A stretch of DNA of 24,320 bases from a virus. A program made the translations under genes and the position numbers. Under the pieces are notes generated by a model, which saw only the letters and a program-made list of their open reading frames with translations, made no database searches and was not told the DNA's origin. The DNA lies in IMG/VR virus record IMGVR_UViG_3300006805_000157, positions 1 through 24,320 of that record. One strand, given 5' to 3'. Positions 13,760-21,093 of the stretch are shown piece after piece (position 1 is the first letter of the stretch; each line of letters begins with the position of its first letter).

Positions 13760-14373
13760 GGGCTTTAATAAGAAGCTACGGATTAACAGACCATCTTGAC
13801 GCCGTTTTAAAAAGTTACTCTTGGGTAAATAAGATACTTATTATGAATTATAGATTTAAGGATGTTTCGCCAAGAGAAGATAAAACAATAATTATATCTG
13901 AAAAATACCCTAATACATATATTAGGTCTGGTGAGAACCTTAATCAACATGAAGTTTATAATTTGGGGCTTGAGGATTTTAAGGGATTTGATTGTGTGTT
14001 TATTGCGGATAACGATGAATTAATATCACCACAAGACCAAAAGAAGGTTATAGAAACATTGAGGGGGAATAATGGTGTAGTAGGCACATTAGTTGAGTAT
14101 GCACGTGACTACGAACACATTTATCCCATTAGGGGTCATAAACCAATTATAGCGGTTCATCCTGATACAAGGTTTTATGAAGTCAGGTGTGCCGGTGGCT
14201 CAAATAAACAATCTGATGTATTTGTTCATCATTTCGGTTATGTCTATAAAGATGAGGATTTAGATTGGAAGCTCAGCTGGGAAAGAAAGTGGGAGGGGGA
14301 TAATATAAACAATATTATTTGTCAACTTCCCCAAAGATATGAAATGCCCGAAGAAATAAGGAATATGCTTTGA
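13750..14373 (+). CDS. GT-A-like glycosyltransferase, paralogue of the gene at 20017
   Basis: A 207-residue protein from ATG 13750, preferred over GTG 13729 or ATG 13735 because MQIGALIRSYG aligns with the start MRIGAFIKSYH of the paralogue at 20017. Shared features along both proteins: NKILIMNYRF/DKIVVLNYRF, NLNQHEVYN/GLNQAQIHN, and the DxD site DCVFIADNDELISPQDQ / DLAWVADADEIILPKDQ. The site would bind a metal and a nucleotide sugar. The copy here ends without the cytidylyltransferase domain that the paralogue carries. It overlaps its neighbours by 10 and 4 bases. The acceptor is unknown. Confidence 0.75.
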   Translation: MQIGALIRSYGLTDHLDAVLKSYSWVNKILIMNYRFKDVSPREDKTIIISEKYPNTYIRSGENLNQHEVYNLGLEDFKGFDCVFIADNDELISPQDQKKVIETLRGNNGVVGTLVEYARDYEHIYPIRGHKPIIAVHPDTRFYEVRCAGGSNKQSDVFVHHFGYVYKDEDLDWKLSWERKWEGDNINNIICQLPQRYEMPEEIRNML

Positions 14374-15194
14374 TAGAAATACCAAAATCATACAACTATA
14401 TTTCAGCATTTTTGACTTTCGCTTGTAACTTTAGGTGCCATTATTGTATTAATAAATACAATGGGTTGTATAAATACAAGTCTATGCTAGCGTCAGAATG
14501 GGTTAAGGGATTGAATAGGATACACACGAGGGAAGATTTACCAATTACCGTAACTGGCGGTGAACCAACAGTCCATCCTGATTTTTTTATAATAGTAAAG
14601 AATGTGCGTAAACATTTGGATTTATTGACTAATGGAAGGTTTAAAACAGAAGATTTTTTGAGAATAGTTGAGGTAGATAGATTTAAGCGTAATGCTAAAT
14701 ATTCATCAATTAGATTTTCTTACCACCCTAACTACACAAACATTATCAAACTTGTTAGGAAAGTTTATAGACTTAAAAGAGAAGGTTATTCGGTTGGGAT
14801 ATGGGGTGTAGGTAATACATTGGGGAATAAGATAGTAAAGGGGTTGTGTTCGTTCTTTGGCATAGATTTCAGATTAAAAGAATTTCTTGATAAAACACAT
14901 GGAACCTACAAATATCCTAAAGCTGTGGATGGGATACCAAAGAAATGTTTATGCAAGCCATCTGAGCTTCTTATTGCACCAGACGGGAGATTGTTTAAGT
15001 GTCACTATGACCTATACCATGGGGTTAATTCTTATGGACATTTATTGGATGATAAAGTTAAACTTCCAAAAGATTTTTTACCCTGCGATAATTACGGACT
15101 ATGTAACCCCTGTGATATCAAGTCAAAGTTTGACCGTTTCCAGAGAACTGGTCATTGTTCTGTAACCATAAAGGAGGAAAATGGACAGGTATAA
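14370..15194 (+). CDS. Radical SAM protein with SPASM/Twitch-like C-terminus
   Basis: A 274-residue protein starting at TTG 14370 (AAGGA upstream). C19-x3-C23-x2-C26 in FACNFRCHYC binds the 4Fe-4S cluster that cleaves S-adenosylmethionine, and VTGGEPTVHPD (about 65-75) is the family GGEP motif. The C-terminal third holds CKPSELLIAPDGRLFKC (C-x10-G-x4-C), then CDNYGLCNPC, an auxiliary-cluster arrangement of the SPASM/Twitch type. Such enzymes modify peptides or carbohydrates through radical chemistry. With glycosyltransferases on both sides and no precursor peptide visible, sugar modification is the likelier reading, but it is inference. It overlaps the second radical SAM gene by 14 bases. Confidence 0.8.
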   Translation: MIEIPKSYNYISAFLTFACNFRCHYCINKYNGLYKYKSMLASEWVKGLNRIHTREDLPITVTGGEPTVHPDFFIIVKNVRKHLDLLTNGRFKTEDFLRIVEVDRFKRNAKYSSIRFSYHPNYTNIIKLVRKVYRLKREGYSVGIWGVGNTLGNKIVKGLCSFFGIDFRLKEFLDKTHGTYKYPKAVDGIPKKCLCKPSELLIAPDGRLFKCHYDLYHGVNSYGHLLDDKVKLPKDFLPCDNYGLCNPCDIKSKFDRFQRTGHCSVTIKEENGQV

Positions 15195-16248
15195 CTACGA
15201 TGGGACTAAACTTCTTTGGCACATGGATAGAATTATAGAACACTTTGATAAGGGTAAGAGGATTGCACCTATCCATATAGATATGGGTGCTACTGCAACA
15301 TGTAACTCCGACTGTGTTTATTGCTATGCTAAACATCAAGGGCATAAGGGAGAGATATTAGACAGGATAGTATTTCTTAATCTCATGAAAGAAGCACCCG
15401 CATGTGGGGTAAGGTCAATAGCAATAATAGGGGATGGAGAACCCACACTAAATCCAGCATTGTATGAGGCGGTGGCGGTAGGCAAAGAGAATGGATTAGA
15501 TTTAAGCGTAGGGACTAATGGTATAGCACTTACTCCAGAAAAAATAGATACTCTTTTGAAAAACTGTGTGTGGCTAAGATTCAACCTTTCTGCTGGGACA
15601 AGAGGGGGGTATAGATTTGTTCACGGGAAAGATAATTGGGATAGAGTAACCAATAATATCAAAGATGCGGTCAGGATAAAAAGAGAGAAAGGATACGCCT
15701 GCACGATAGGATTACAGATGGTGCTTGTCCCCCAATGTCTAAGAGAGGTTATCCCTGAAGCCAAGTTTGCGGTAAACACAGGCGTAGATTATATGGTGGT
15801 CAAGCAGTATTCCGACCCCATTTGTTCTGATATGGCTCAAGTTGATAGGGATTGGTATAAAACCAAGGAAACACAAAGTATTCTAAAGACTGCTGAGAGT
15901 ATGTCAACCGAAAAAACTCAGATAATAATTAAGTGGGGGTTAATGCAGTTTCATGACAATAAGTTAAACAAGCATTGTTTAGATTTACCAGTTTTAATAG
16001 AAATGTCCGGAACAGGTAAACTTTATCCTTGCGGTTATCATTTTAGAAACCATCGTTATGAATTTGGAGATTTGAATAAACAAAGTTTTAGGGAAATAAT
16101 AGAAAGTGATAACTACTGGAAAATTATTAAATATATGCGTGAAGAATTTGAAGTAGGTAAATCTTGCCATGGTGCGTGTAGGCATGACCGAACTAACGAA
16201 TTTATTTGGAACTATTTACATAAACCGGAACACATAAATTTTATATGA
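15181..16248 (+). CDS. Second radical SAM protein with auxiliary cysteine cluster
   Basis: A 355-residue protein with an ideal AAAGGAGG ribosome site before ATG 15181. C41-x3-C45-x2-C48 lies in TATCNSDCVYCYAKHQ. GDGEPTLNP (about 90-98) replaces the usual GGEP and is followed by GTNGIALTPEKID. The C-terminal part has CLDLPVLIEMSGTGKLYPC (C-x12-G-x4-C), GDLNKQSFREIIESDNYW and CHGAC, again SPASM/Twitch-like and resembling enzymes that store an auxiliary Fe-S cluster. Two different radical SAM proteins side by side imply two radical steps or a heteromeric system acting on the same substrate. The role is likely modification of a sugar, lipid or protein linked to the neighbouring transferases; the substrate is unknown. 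Confidence 0.8.
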   Translation: MDRYNYDGTKLLWHMDRIIEHFDKGKRIAPIHIDMGATATCNSDCVYCYAKHQGHKGEILDRIVFLNLMKEAPACGVRSIAIIGDGEPTLNPALYEAVAVGKENGLDLSVGTNGIALTPEKIDTLLKNCVWLRFNLSAGTRGGYRFVHGKDNWDRVTNNIKDAVRIKREKGYACTIGLQMVLVPQCLREVIPEAKFAVNTGVDYMVVKQYSDPICSDMAQVDRDWYKTKETQSILKTAESMSTEKTQIIIKWGLMQFHDNKLNKHCLDLPVLIEMSGTGKLYPCGYHFRNHRYEFGDLNKQSFREIIESDNYWKIIKYMREEFEVGKSCHGACRHDRTNEFIWNYLHKPEHINFI

Positions 16249-16652
16249 GCAGACCACCATTCACTTATACTTTTGGAGAAGTTGTAGATAAATTAAGCAT
16301 TGTCTCAAAAAAGGAACAATTTGGACTTCAGGGGGCAAGACAGGAATTAGATAACTTTATGAAATGGTTGAATGATATTGGAGTGGATGCTTATCTCATT
16401 CTTTCAATTATCAGGGTTACAGAAGCCAATATGTCTATATGGAACTTAGAACATGAGCTAAGAAATGCCAAGGAAGGTGATATACCCTTAGACAAAGTTG
16501 GAAGAATAGCAATTAAAGTCCGTGAACACAATAAATCCCGTGTTAGATATATGAATGAACTTGATTCACTCTGTGGGGCAGAGCATATTACGGAAAAAGT
16601 AAAGCACCTATCAGAAGATATTTATGACAAGTTCTATAAAAGAAAAAATTAA
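16245..16652 (+). CDS. Hypothetical protein resembling DUF6165-type glycan-cluster proteins
   Basis: A 135-residue soluble, helical protein. The N-terminal FTYTFGEVVDKLSIVSKKEQF (about 6-26) resembles the GELIDKLTILEIK-like opening of small proteins I associate with DUF6165 and polysaccharide biosynthesis loci. I cannot confirm the match from sequence alone. It then has helices with many charged residues, an internal GDIPLDKVGR loop and a C-terminal EDIYDKFYKRKN tail. No catalytic motif is visible. It starts by a 4-base overlap with the radical SAM gene and overlaps the transketolase gene by 29 bases, so it belongs to the same operon. Confidence 0.6.
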   Translation: MSRPPFTYTFGEVVDKLSIVSKKEQFGLQGARQELDNFMKWLNDIGVDAYLILSIIRVTEANMSIWNLEHELRNAKEGDIPLDKVGRIAIKVREHNKSRVRYMNELDSLCGAEHITEKVKHLSEDIYDKFYKRKN

Positions 16653-17280
16653 CTTATTGAGAAGCGAAATAATGAGAGGAGCTTGTGAAAAAAAGATGGG
16701 GCATATTGCTCCCTCGCTCTCGTGTGTGGATATATTAGCTGTTCTTTCTTATTACCCAGAGTTTGAAAAAGATACAATTTATCTATCAAAGGGGCATGGT
16801 TGTTATGGACTCTATGTCATAAGGGGCAAGTGGGGGTTAGGTTGCTTAGAGGGATTTGGGTCTTTAGGACATGGCTTGCCTATTGCAGTAGGTAATGCTT
16901 TCGGCAGAAAACTACAAAAAAAGTCAGGACATATCTTCTGTATAGTTGGTGATGGAGAAATGCAGGAAGGTTCAATGTGGGAGTCTTTGAACTTTATGCA
17001 GCACCATAAATTAAACAACATTACAGTCATAGTGGATAACAACGGTTTACAGGCTATGGATAGAGTTGAGAATGTTCTTTCCCATAATTTGACCAATAGG
17101 TTAGAAGCATGGGGGTTAGAAACTTGGGTTTGCGACGGACATAATGCAGATAAGCTTCATTATATACTTAAATTTAAACCACAAGTATTGGTAGCCAACA
17201 CCATTAAGGGGAATGGTTATCCTTTTATGGAGGGTGTAGCAAAATGGCACTTTAGGGTTCCGCATGACGACCAGAGATAA
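16624..17280 (+). CDS. Mini-transketolase, thiamine-diphosphate (PP) half
   Basis: A 218-residue protein. MGHIAPSLSCVDILAVL (25-41), LSKGHG (54-59), GSLGHGLPIAVGNAFG (79-94) and the TPP motif GDGEMQEGSMWESLN running to VDNN (G109-D-G111 ... N139-N140) are transketolase N-terminal signatures. The half binds the Mg-diphosphate end of the cofactor. It is shorter than the usual 270-300 residues: the segment between the KGH motif and the GSLGHG motif is compressed. The partner half is the next gene, 17 bases overlapping. Such split enzymes move two-carbon units between sugars or related molecules. In this cassette the pair probably supplies an unusual sugar or ketol unit, which is inferred. Confidence 0.85.
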   Translation: MTSSIKEKINLLRSEIMRGACEKKMGHIAPSLSCVDILAVLSYYPEFEKDTIYLSKGHGCYGLYVIRGKWGLGCLEGFGSLGHGLPIAVGNAFGRKLQKKSGHIFCIVGDGEMQEGSMWESLNFMQHHKLNNITVIVDNNGLQAMDRVENVLSHNLTNRLEAWGLETWVCDGHNADKLHYILKFKPQVLVANTIKGNGYPFMEGVAKWHFRVPHDDQR

Positions 17281-17716
17281 TGTTATAGAAAAGTTAATCC
17301 CATATTTTAACGACCCAAGATATATTTTATTGGTTTGTGATATGGGTTTTGGAAAAATTGATAGATTGAGAGAGGTATATCCTAACAGAATTGTCAACTG
17401 CGGGATAATGGAACAGGCGACGGTGGGTATTGCGTCTGGGTTAGCAGAGAGTGGTCTTATCCCCATTGTCTATTCCATAGCCTCATTCTTAGTTTTTAGG
17501 GCGTTAGAACAGATTAGAAACGATATAGTTTTGAGAAATAAAAACGTAAAGCTGATTGGTAATGGTTCTGGTGATTATTTTAAAGCAATGGGGGCTTGTC
17601 ATTGTTGTGGACAAGACGATTTAAGACTAATGGACATAATCGGTTTAGAGTGTTATGACGGCAATGAATTTGAAGAATGGATTAATTCAAGCGAAGCGGG
17701 GTATATTAGGTTATGA
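17264..17716 (+). CDS. Mini-transketolase, pyrimidine-binding half lacking the C-terminal domain
   Basis: A 150-residue protein. VNCGIMEQATVGIASGLAE (44-62) is the pyrimidine-domain signature; Glu50 in CGIMEQ is the conserved residue that activates thiamine diphosphate. YSIASFLVFRALEQIRNDI (70-88) and LIGNGSGDYF are further family segments. Usual partner subunits run to about 300 residues because of a C-terminal domain that helps bind phosphate. Here the frame ends after the pyrimidine domain in GYIRL, so that domain is absent. The extra CHCC near residue 112 is unusual and could bind a metal. The pair 16624/17264 forms a very small transketolase. Confidence 0.8.
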   Translation: MTTRDNVIEKLIPYFNDPRYILLVCDMGFGKIDRLREVYPNRIVNCGIMEQATVGIASGLAESGLIPIVYSIASFLVFRALEQIRNDIVLRNKNVKLIGNGSGDYFKAMGACHCCGQDDLRLMDIIGLECYDGNEFEEWINSSEAGYIRL

Positions 17717-18921
17717 CGAGGGAGATACAAAAAAGATTATTTAGGGTAGAGAACGCCAGAAAAATTCTACTTGAAGTAAAAAACATATTAGATAGGAATG
17801 ATGTTGAGTTCTTTCTCATAAGTGGAACACTTTTAGGTGCTATAAGAGGCAAAGATATTTTACATCATGATTTTGACATAGACCTTGGTGCTAAACATGA
17901 GATATTACTACCCAAATTAGAGCAATTATATCAACAATTTACCGATGCTGGGTTTAAATGTTATTTAAGATATACTCCATATCCATACGCAAGGTTTATA
18001 AAGATATCTAAAGACAATATACAGGTTGACATTTTAGATTATAAACAAAATGGAAACGATAGGTTTCATTTAATGAGATTCAACAGGGGTTGTTGGGTTT
18101 ACCCAAAAGAGATATTTGATAATCTTGGTGAGATTGATTTTCTCGGTGCTAAATTTAAAATCCCTAATCCAGTAGAAAAATATCTTGAACTTAGTTATAC
18201 AGTAAGTTGGACAGTGGAAGATAAGGAATGGAATTGGCAAAATGCACCTTGTTTGAAATGGGACTACGCTGATTTTATGAGAAAAAGAGATGACCTGATA
18301 ACTCCGGTGCATTTATCTACTAAGAGAGACTATAAGGGGCGTATGGATAACAATAAGGTGGAATGTGCAAGAATAGCGAGAAAATTTGACTATAACTTTT
18401 TTGATGGTGAAAGAAAATTTGGCTATGGTGGATATAAGGATGATGGAAGATGCAAAAGCCTTGCAGAAAAGATTATAAGGATATACGGGTTAGACTCCAG
18501 CAGTAGGGTGTTGGATATAGGTTGTGGGAAGGGTTATTTATTGAACGAGATTAAAAAGCAATGTGATTGCGATGTAACCGGTTATGATATATCGCAATAT
18601 GCTGTTGATAATTGTGTTGTAGAAAATAAATTCCACTTTGTAGCTGGAGAATATACCATATCTGAAAACTTTGACCTTATTATTTCTATAAATACACTTC
18701 ACAATCTAATACTTCCAAAATTAAAACAAGCAATTGAACAGATAAAAGAACACTCTAAGCAGCAATATATTTGTGTTGAAAGTTATAGAAATGAACAGGA
18801 ACTTCATAATTTACAATGTTGGGCATTGACTTGTGAACAATTTTTGAGACCAGAGGAGTGGGAATTCTTATTTAAAGAATGGGGGTATAAAGGTGATTAC
18901 GAATTCATCTTCTTTGAATAA
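17713..18921 (+). CDS. LicD-like phosphotransferase fused to SAM methyltransferase
   Basis: A 402-residue protein of two parts. Residues about 1-210 are LicD-like: FLISGTLLGAIRGKDILHHDFDIDLGA (residues 34-60), with acidic residues D53, D55 and D57 as likely metal ligands. The nucleotidyltransferase-fold LicD/fukutin family transfers phospho-alcohols such as phosphocholine or phosphoribitol from CDP donors onto glycans. Residues about 225-402: class I methyltransferase with FDGERKFGYGGYKDDGR, then VLDIGCGKGYL (about 266-276) and INTLHNLILP. The operon also encodes a cytidylyltransferase domain (gene at 20017), which could make the CDP donor. Both neighbours overlap (4 and 29 bases). Confidence 0.75.
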   Translation: MTREIQKRLFRVENARKILLEVKNILDRNDVEFFLISGTLLGAIRGKDILHHDFDIDLGAKHEILLPKLEQLYQQFTDAGFKCYLRYTPYPYARFIKISKDNIQVDILDYKQNGNDRFHLMRFNRGCWVYPKEIFDNLGEIDFLGAKFKIPNPVEKYLELSYTVSWTVEDKEWNWQNAPCLKWDYADFMRKRDDLITPVHLSTKRDYKGRMDNNKVECARIARKFDYNFFDGERKFGYGGYKDDGRCKSLAEKIIRIYGLDSSSRVLDIGCGKGYLLNEIKKQCDCDVTGYDISQYAVDNCVVENKFHFVAGEYTISENFDLIISINTLHNLILPKLKQAIEQIKEHSKQQYICVESYRNEQELHNLQCWALTCEQFLRPEEWEFLFKEWGYKGDYEFIFFE

Positions 18922-19396
18922 AATTCTTATCACGGGTGCTAAGGGATATATAGGAAGTTTTTTGGTTAAATATCTCGCAGAAAAGGGGTTTAGGACAATT
19001 AGATTTACAGATAACCTTAATAAAATAAAGAAACTTCCTCCGTGTGATTTAATTATCCATAGTGCTGGGAGGAGGTTGAGGAATGGTGTAAAAGTAGAAG
19101 ATTTTGTAAGAGACAATGTAATGGCAACAATAAATCTTACAAAGATTGCTGGCGGTAAACCAATAATTTATCTATCAACTAAAGCAGTGTATGTGTTTAA
19201 ACCATACGGTTTGACAAAAATGCTTGGAGAGTTTGTATTAACTGATGAATACGATAATTCCATAATATTAAGACTTCCTAAGATTATAGATGGAAGAACA
19301 GAGGAAGCCAATATAGACAAGGCGATTTCAATAGGAATAGAAAACTTAGGAGATTGGATACTTGAAACTATTAACAGTTTGTCCGTCAAGGATTAG
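18893..19396 (+). CDS. Short NAD-dependent epimerase/dehydratase-like protein
   Basis: A 167-residue protein from GTG 18893 (GGGGG at 18881-18885 upstream). The Rossmann motif G15-A-K-G18-Y-I-G21 in ILITGAKGYIGS binds NAD(P), followed by CDLIIHSAGRR (51-61). The pair IYLSTKAVY (S95) and Y105-G-L-T-K109 matches the Ser/Tyr/Lys catalytic set of the extended SDR sugar epimerase family. Normal members have about 300 residues; this one ends soon after the catalytic Lys with only a small C-terminal part, so it lacks most of the substrate-binding domain. It could be a reduced enzyme, a truncated gene or a cofactor-binding subunit. It may epimerise or oxidise a nucleotide sugar, which cannot be settled here. 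Confidence 0.7.
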   Translation: MITNSSSLNKILITGAKGYIGSFLVKYLAEKGFRTIRFTDNLNKIKKLPPCDLIIHSAGRRLRNGVKVEDFVRDNVMATINLTKIAGGKPIIYLSTKAVYVFKPYGLTKMLGEFVLTDEYDNSIILRLPKIIDGRTEEANIDKAISIGIENLGDWILETINSLSVKD

Positions 19397-20039
19397 ACCA
19401 GAGCGTATTCAGGAAATGTTAGCGAGTTATGATAGGACTAAAAGTCCATGGAACGACATGGTTATCTATGTGGCTGATGATGACCCAAGACTGGAAGATT
19501 ATAAAAGTGTTCTTTCTAATAGGAATCTTGTAATTGGAAAACGCAGAACATACGCAGAAGTAAATAATTATTGTATGTGTGAACTTTATCCAGATTATCC
19601 CTATTACTCTGAAATTGGAGATGACCATGTCTATCATACCGATAGGTGGGATGAAAAATTAGTAAACGAAATAGAGAGTCATGGTGGTTGGGGATTTGCT
19701 TGTGGAAATATGGGGAATTCACTTCCGTCTGGTATGGTTACATCAGCTAACGTAATTAAGGCTTTGGGGTATTATATAACTCCGATATTAAAACAAGCTT
19801 ATGTTGATAACTTCCACCAAGAATTAGGTGAAGCATGTGGAATGTTATACAGGGTAAACGGGGTGGACATAGAACATAAACATTGGATATTCGGTAAAGC
19901 ACCGCCAGATGAGAATTATGCTGCTGTAACAAATGCAGACAATATGCGGGAGAGTTTGCAACTGTTTAACGAATGGAAGGATAAATATAAACAAAGAGAT
20001 GTGGAGAAAATACTAAATGCGTATCGGGGCGTTCATTAA
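19362..20039 (+). CDS. Small GT-A-like glycosyltransferase
   Basis: A 225-residue protein starting at TTG 19362 after TAGGAG. It opens with a beta-alpha-beta fold (KLLTVCPSRIRPERIQEML) and then IYVADDDPRLEDY (35-47). The segment SEIGDDHVYHTDRWDEKL (about 84-101) carries a DDH/DxD-like acidic site for metal and nucleotide sugar, as in family-2 type transferases. The later part (RVNGVDIEHKHWIFGKAPPDENY, residues about 164-186) looks like a substrate-binding lid with histidines. The acceptor is unknown. It overlaps the epimerase-like gene by 35 bases and the next gene by 23. Confidence 0.65.
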   Translation: MKLLTVCPSRIRPERIQEMLASYDRTKSPWNDMVIYVADDDPRLEDYKSVLSNRNLVIGKRRTYAEVNNYCMCELYPDYPYYSEIGDDHVYHTDRWDEKLVNEIESHGGWGFACGNMGNSLPSGMVTSANVIKALGYYITPILKQAYVDNFHQELGEACGMLYRVNGVDIEHKHWIFGKAPPDENYAAVTNADNMRESLQLFNEWKDKYKQRDVEKILNAYRGVH

Positions 20040-21093
20040 ATCTTATCATTCAACACAGCATTTACTTTTAGTCCTTGAGCAATACAGATGGGTGGACAAG
20101 ATTGTTGTTCTTAATTATAGATTTAACTCGGTTGAGCCTACGACTGATAACACAAGAGAGATTTGCAGGATGTTTGCACACCCAAACCTTATTTGCGAAA
20201 GCGGTGTAGGGTTAAACCAAGCACAAATACATAATCGTGGGATAGAATTGTTAAGGGACTGTGATTTGGCGTGGGTAGCTGATGCCGATGAAATAATTTT
20301 ACCCAAAGACCAACAAATAATACTTAGCGAGGTTAGGGGAAATGGTTGGGCTGCTTGTTGCAGGATAGTTGATTATAATGGTGACTTATACCATGCTATG
20401 CCTGATAGGGGTTATAGCGTAGTGATGGTTTCTCCTAAACATGAGTTTGCAAAGTTTGTTACTTTGAGATGCTTACATCCAAGCTATAACCAGCACAAGA
20501 TACCTAACGCAACTATGCACCACTTGAGCCTTGTATTCCCTAAGGATGTTATCCACTGGAAGGCTGGGTGGGAGTGTAAAGAAGAAGGACAGAGTAAAGA
20601 TAGTTTAATTGATGCTTGGAAGTTCAAGCGAGAAGTAACCCCCCCTCCGGAACTTGTTAGTTTAGTTAACGAAAAGAGCAAAATAGTTTACGCAACCGGA
20701 TGCTTTGATTTATTCCACTATGGACATTTGCAGTATTTAGAAAAAGCGAAGAATTATGGGGATAAATTGTTGGTTGGGGTGAACACCGATGAAACAATAA
20801 GGAAATACAAGGGTTATTCTCCAGTAATTCCCTTTGAACAAAGATTTAGAGTTATAAGCTCTCTTAAATGCGTGGATTATGTTGTAACCCAAGAAGATGG
20901 AGACCCATCAAGCACGCTAAAAAAATTATATGATAAGGGAATGAATATAACGGCGTTTGTTAGGGCTGATGGTAAAAACTGGGGTTCAAATGTGGTGGAG
21001 AATAATGGTGGCAGGGTGGTAAAGATACCACATTACCATGAAATTTCTTCAACAGAGATAAAGAACAAGATATTAAAAGAATGGAAGGGCTAA
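20017..21093 (+). CDS. Glycosyltransferase-cytidylyltransferase fusion
   Basis: A 358-residue protein. Residues 1-210 are a GT-A-like domain paralogous to the gene at 13750, with the DxD site in DLAWVADADEI (D89-x-D91). Residues about 221-358 form a cytidylyltransferase: TGCFDLFHYGHLQYLEKAK with the HxGH motif HYGH, then RFRVISSLKCVDYV, and the closing ISSTEIKNKI. Both are signatures of the glycerol-3-phosphate/ethanolamine/heptose cytidylyl- or adenylyltransferase group. It activates a phosphorylated alcohol as a CDP (or ADP) derivative. With the LicD-like gene at 17713 this suggests a CDP-alditol pathway in the same operon. GGAGA precedes the ATG. The stop abuts the next start with no gap. 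Confidence 0.8.
   Translation: MRIGAFIKSYHSTQHLLLVLEQYRWVDKIVVLNYRFNSVEPTTDNTREICRMFAHPNLICESGVGLNQAQIHNRGIELLRDCDLAWVADADEIILPKDQQIILSEVRGNGWAACCRIVDYNGDLYHAMPDRGYSVVMVSPKHEFAKFVTLRCLHPSYNQHKIPNATMHHLSLVFPKDVIHWKAGWECKEEGQSKDSLIDAWKFKREVTPPPELVSLVNEKSKIVYATGCFDLFHYGHLQYLEKAKNYGDKLLVGVNTDETIRKYKGYSPVIPFEQRFRVISSLKCVDYVVTQEDGDPSSTLKKLYDKGMNITAFVRADGKNWGSNVVENNGGRVVKIPHYHEISSTEIKNKILKEWKG

Noticed and set aside
10928-21093. The cassette as a DNA base-modification system, as in phages that glycosylate DNA.
   Set aside because: No hydroxymethylase, thymidylate-synthase-like or other base-modifying enzyme is present. Multiple domains are typical of surface polysaccharide and phospho-alditol chemistry.
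10928-21093. A transposon or integron carrying the cassette.
   Set aside because: No transposase, integrase, inverted repeats or target duplication is visible at either edge, and the overlap with flanking phage genes is seamless.
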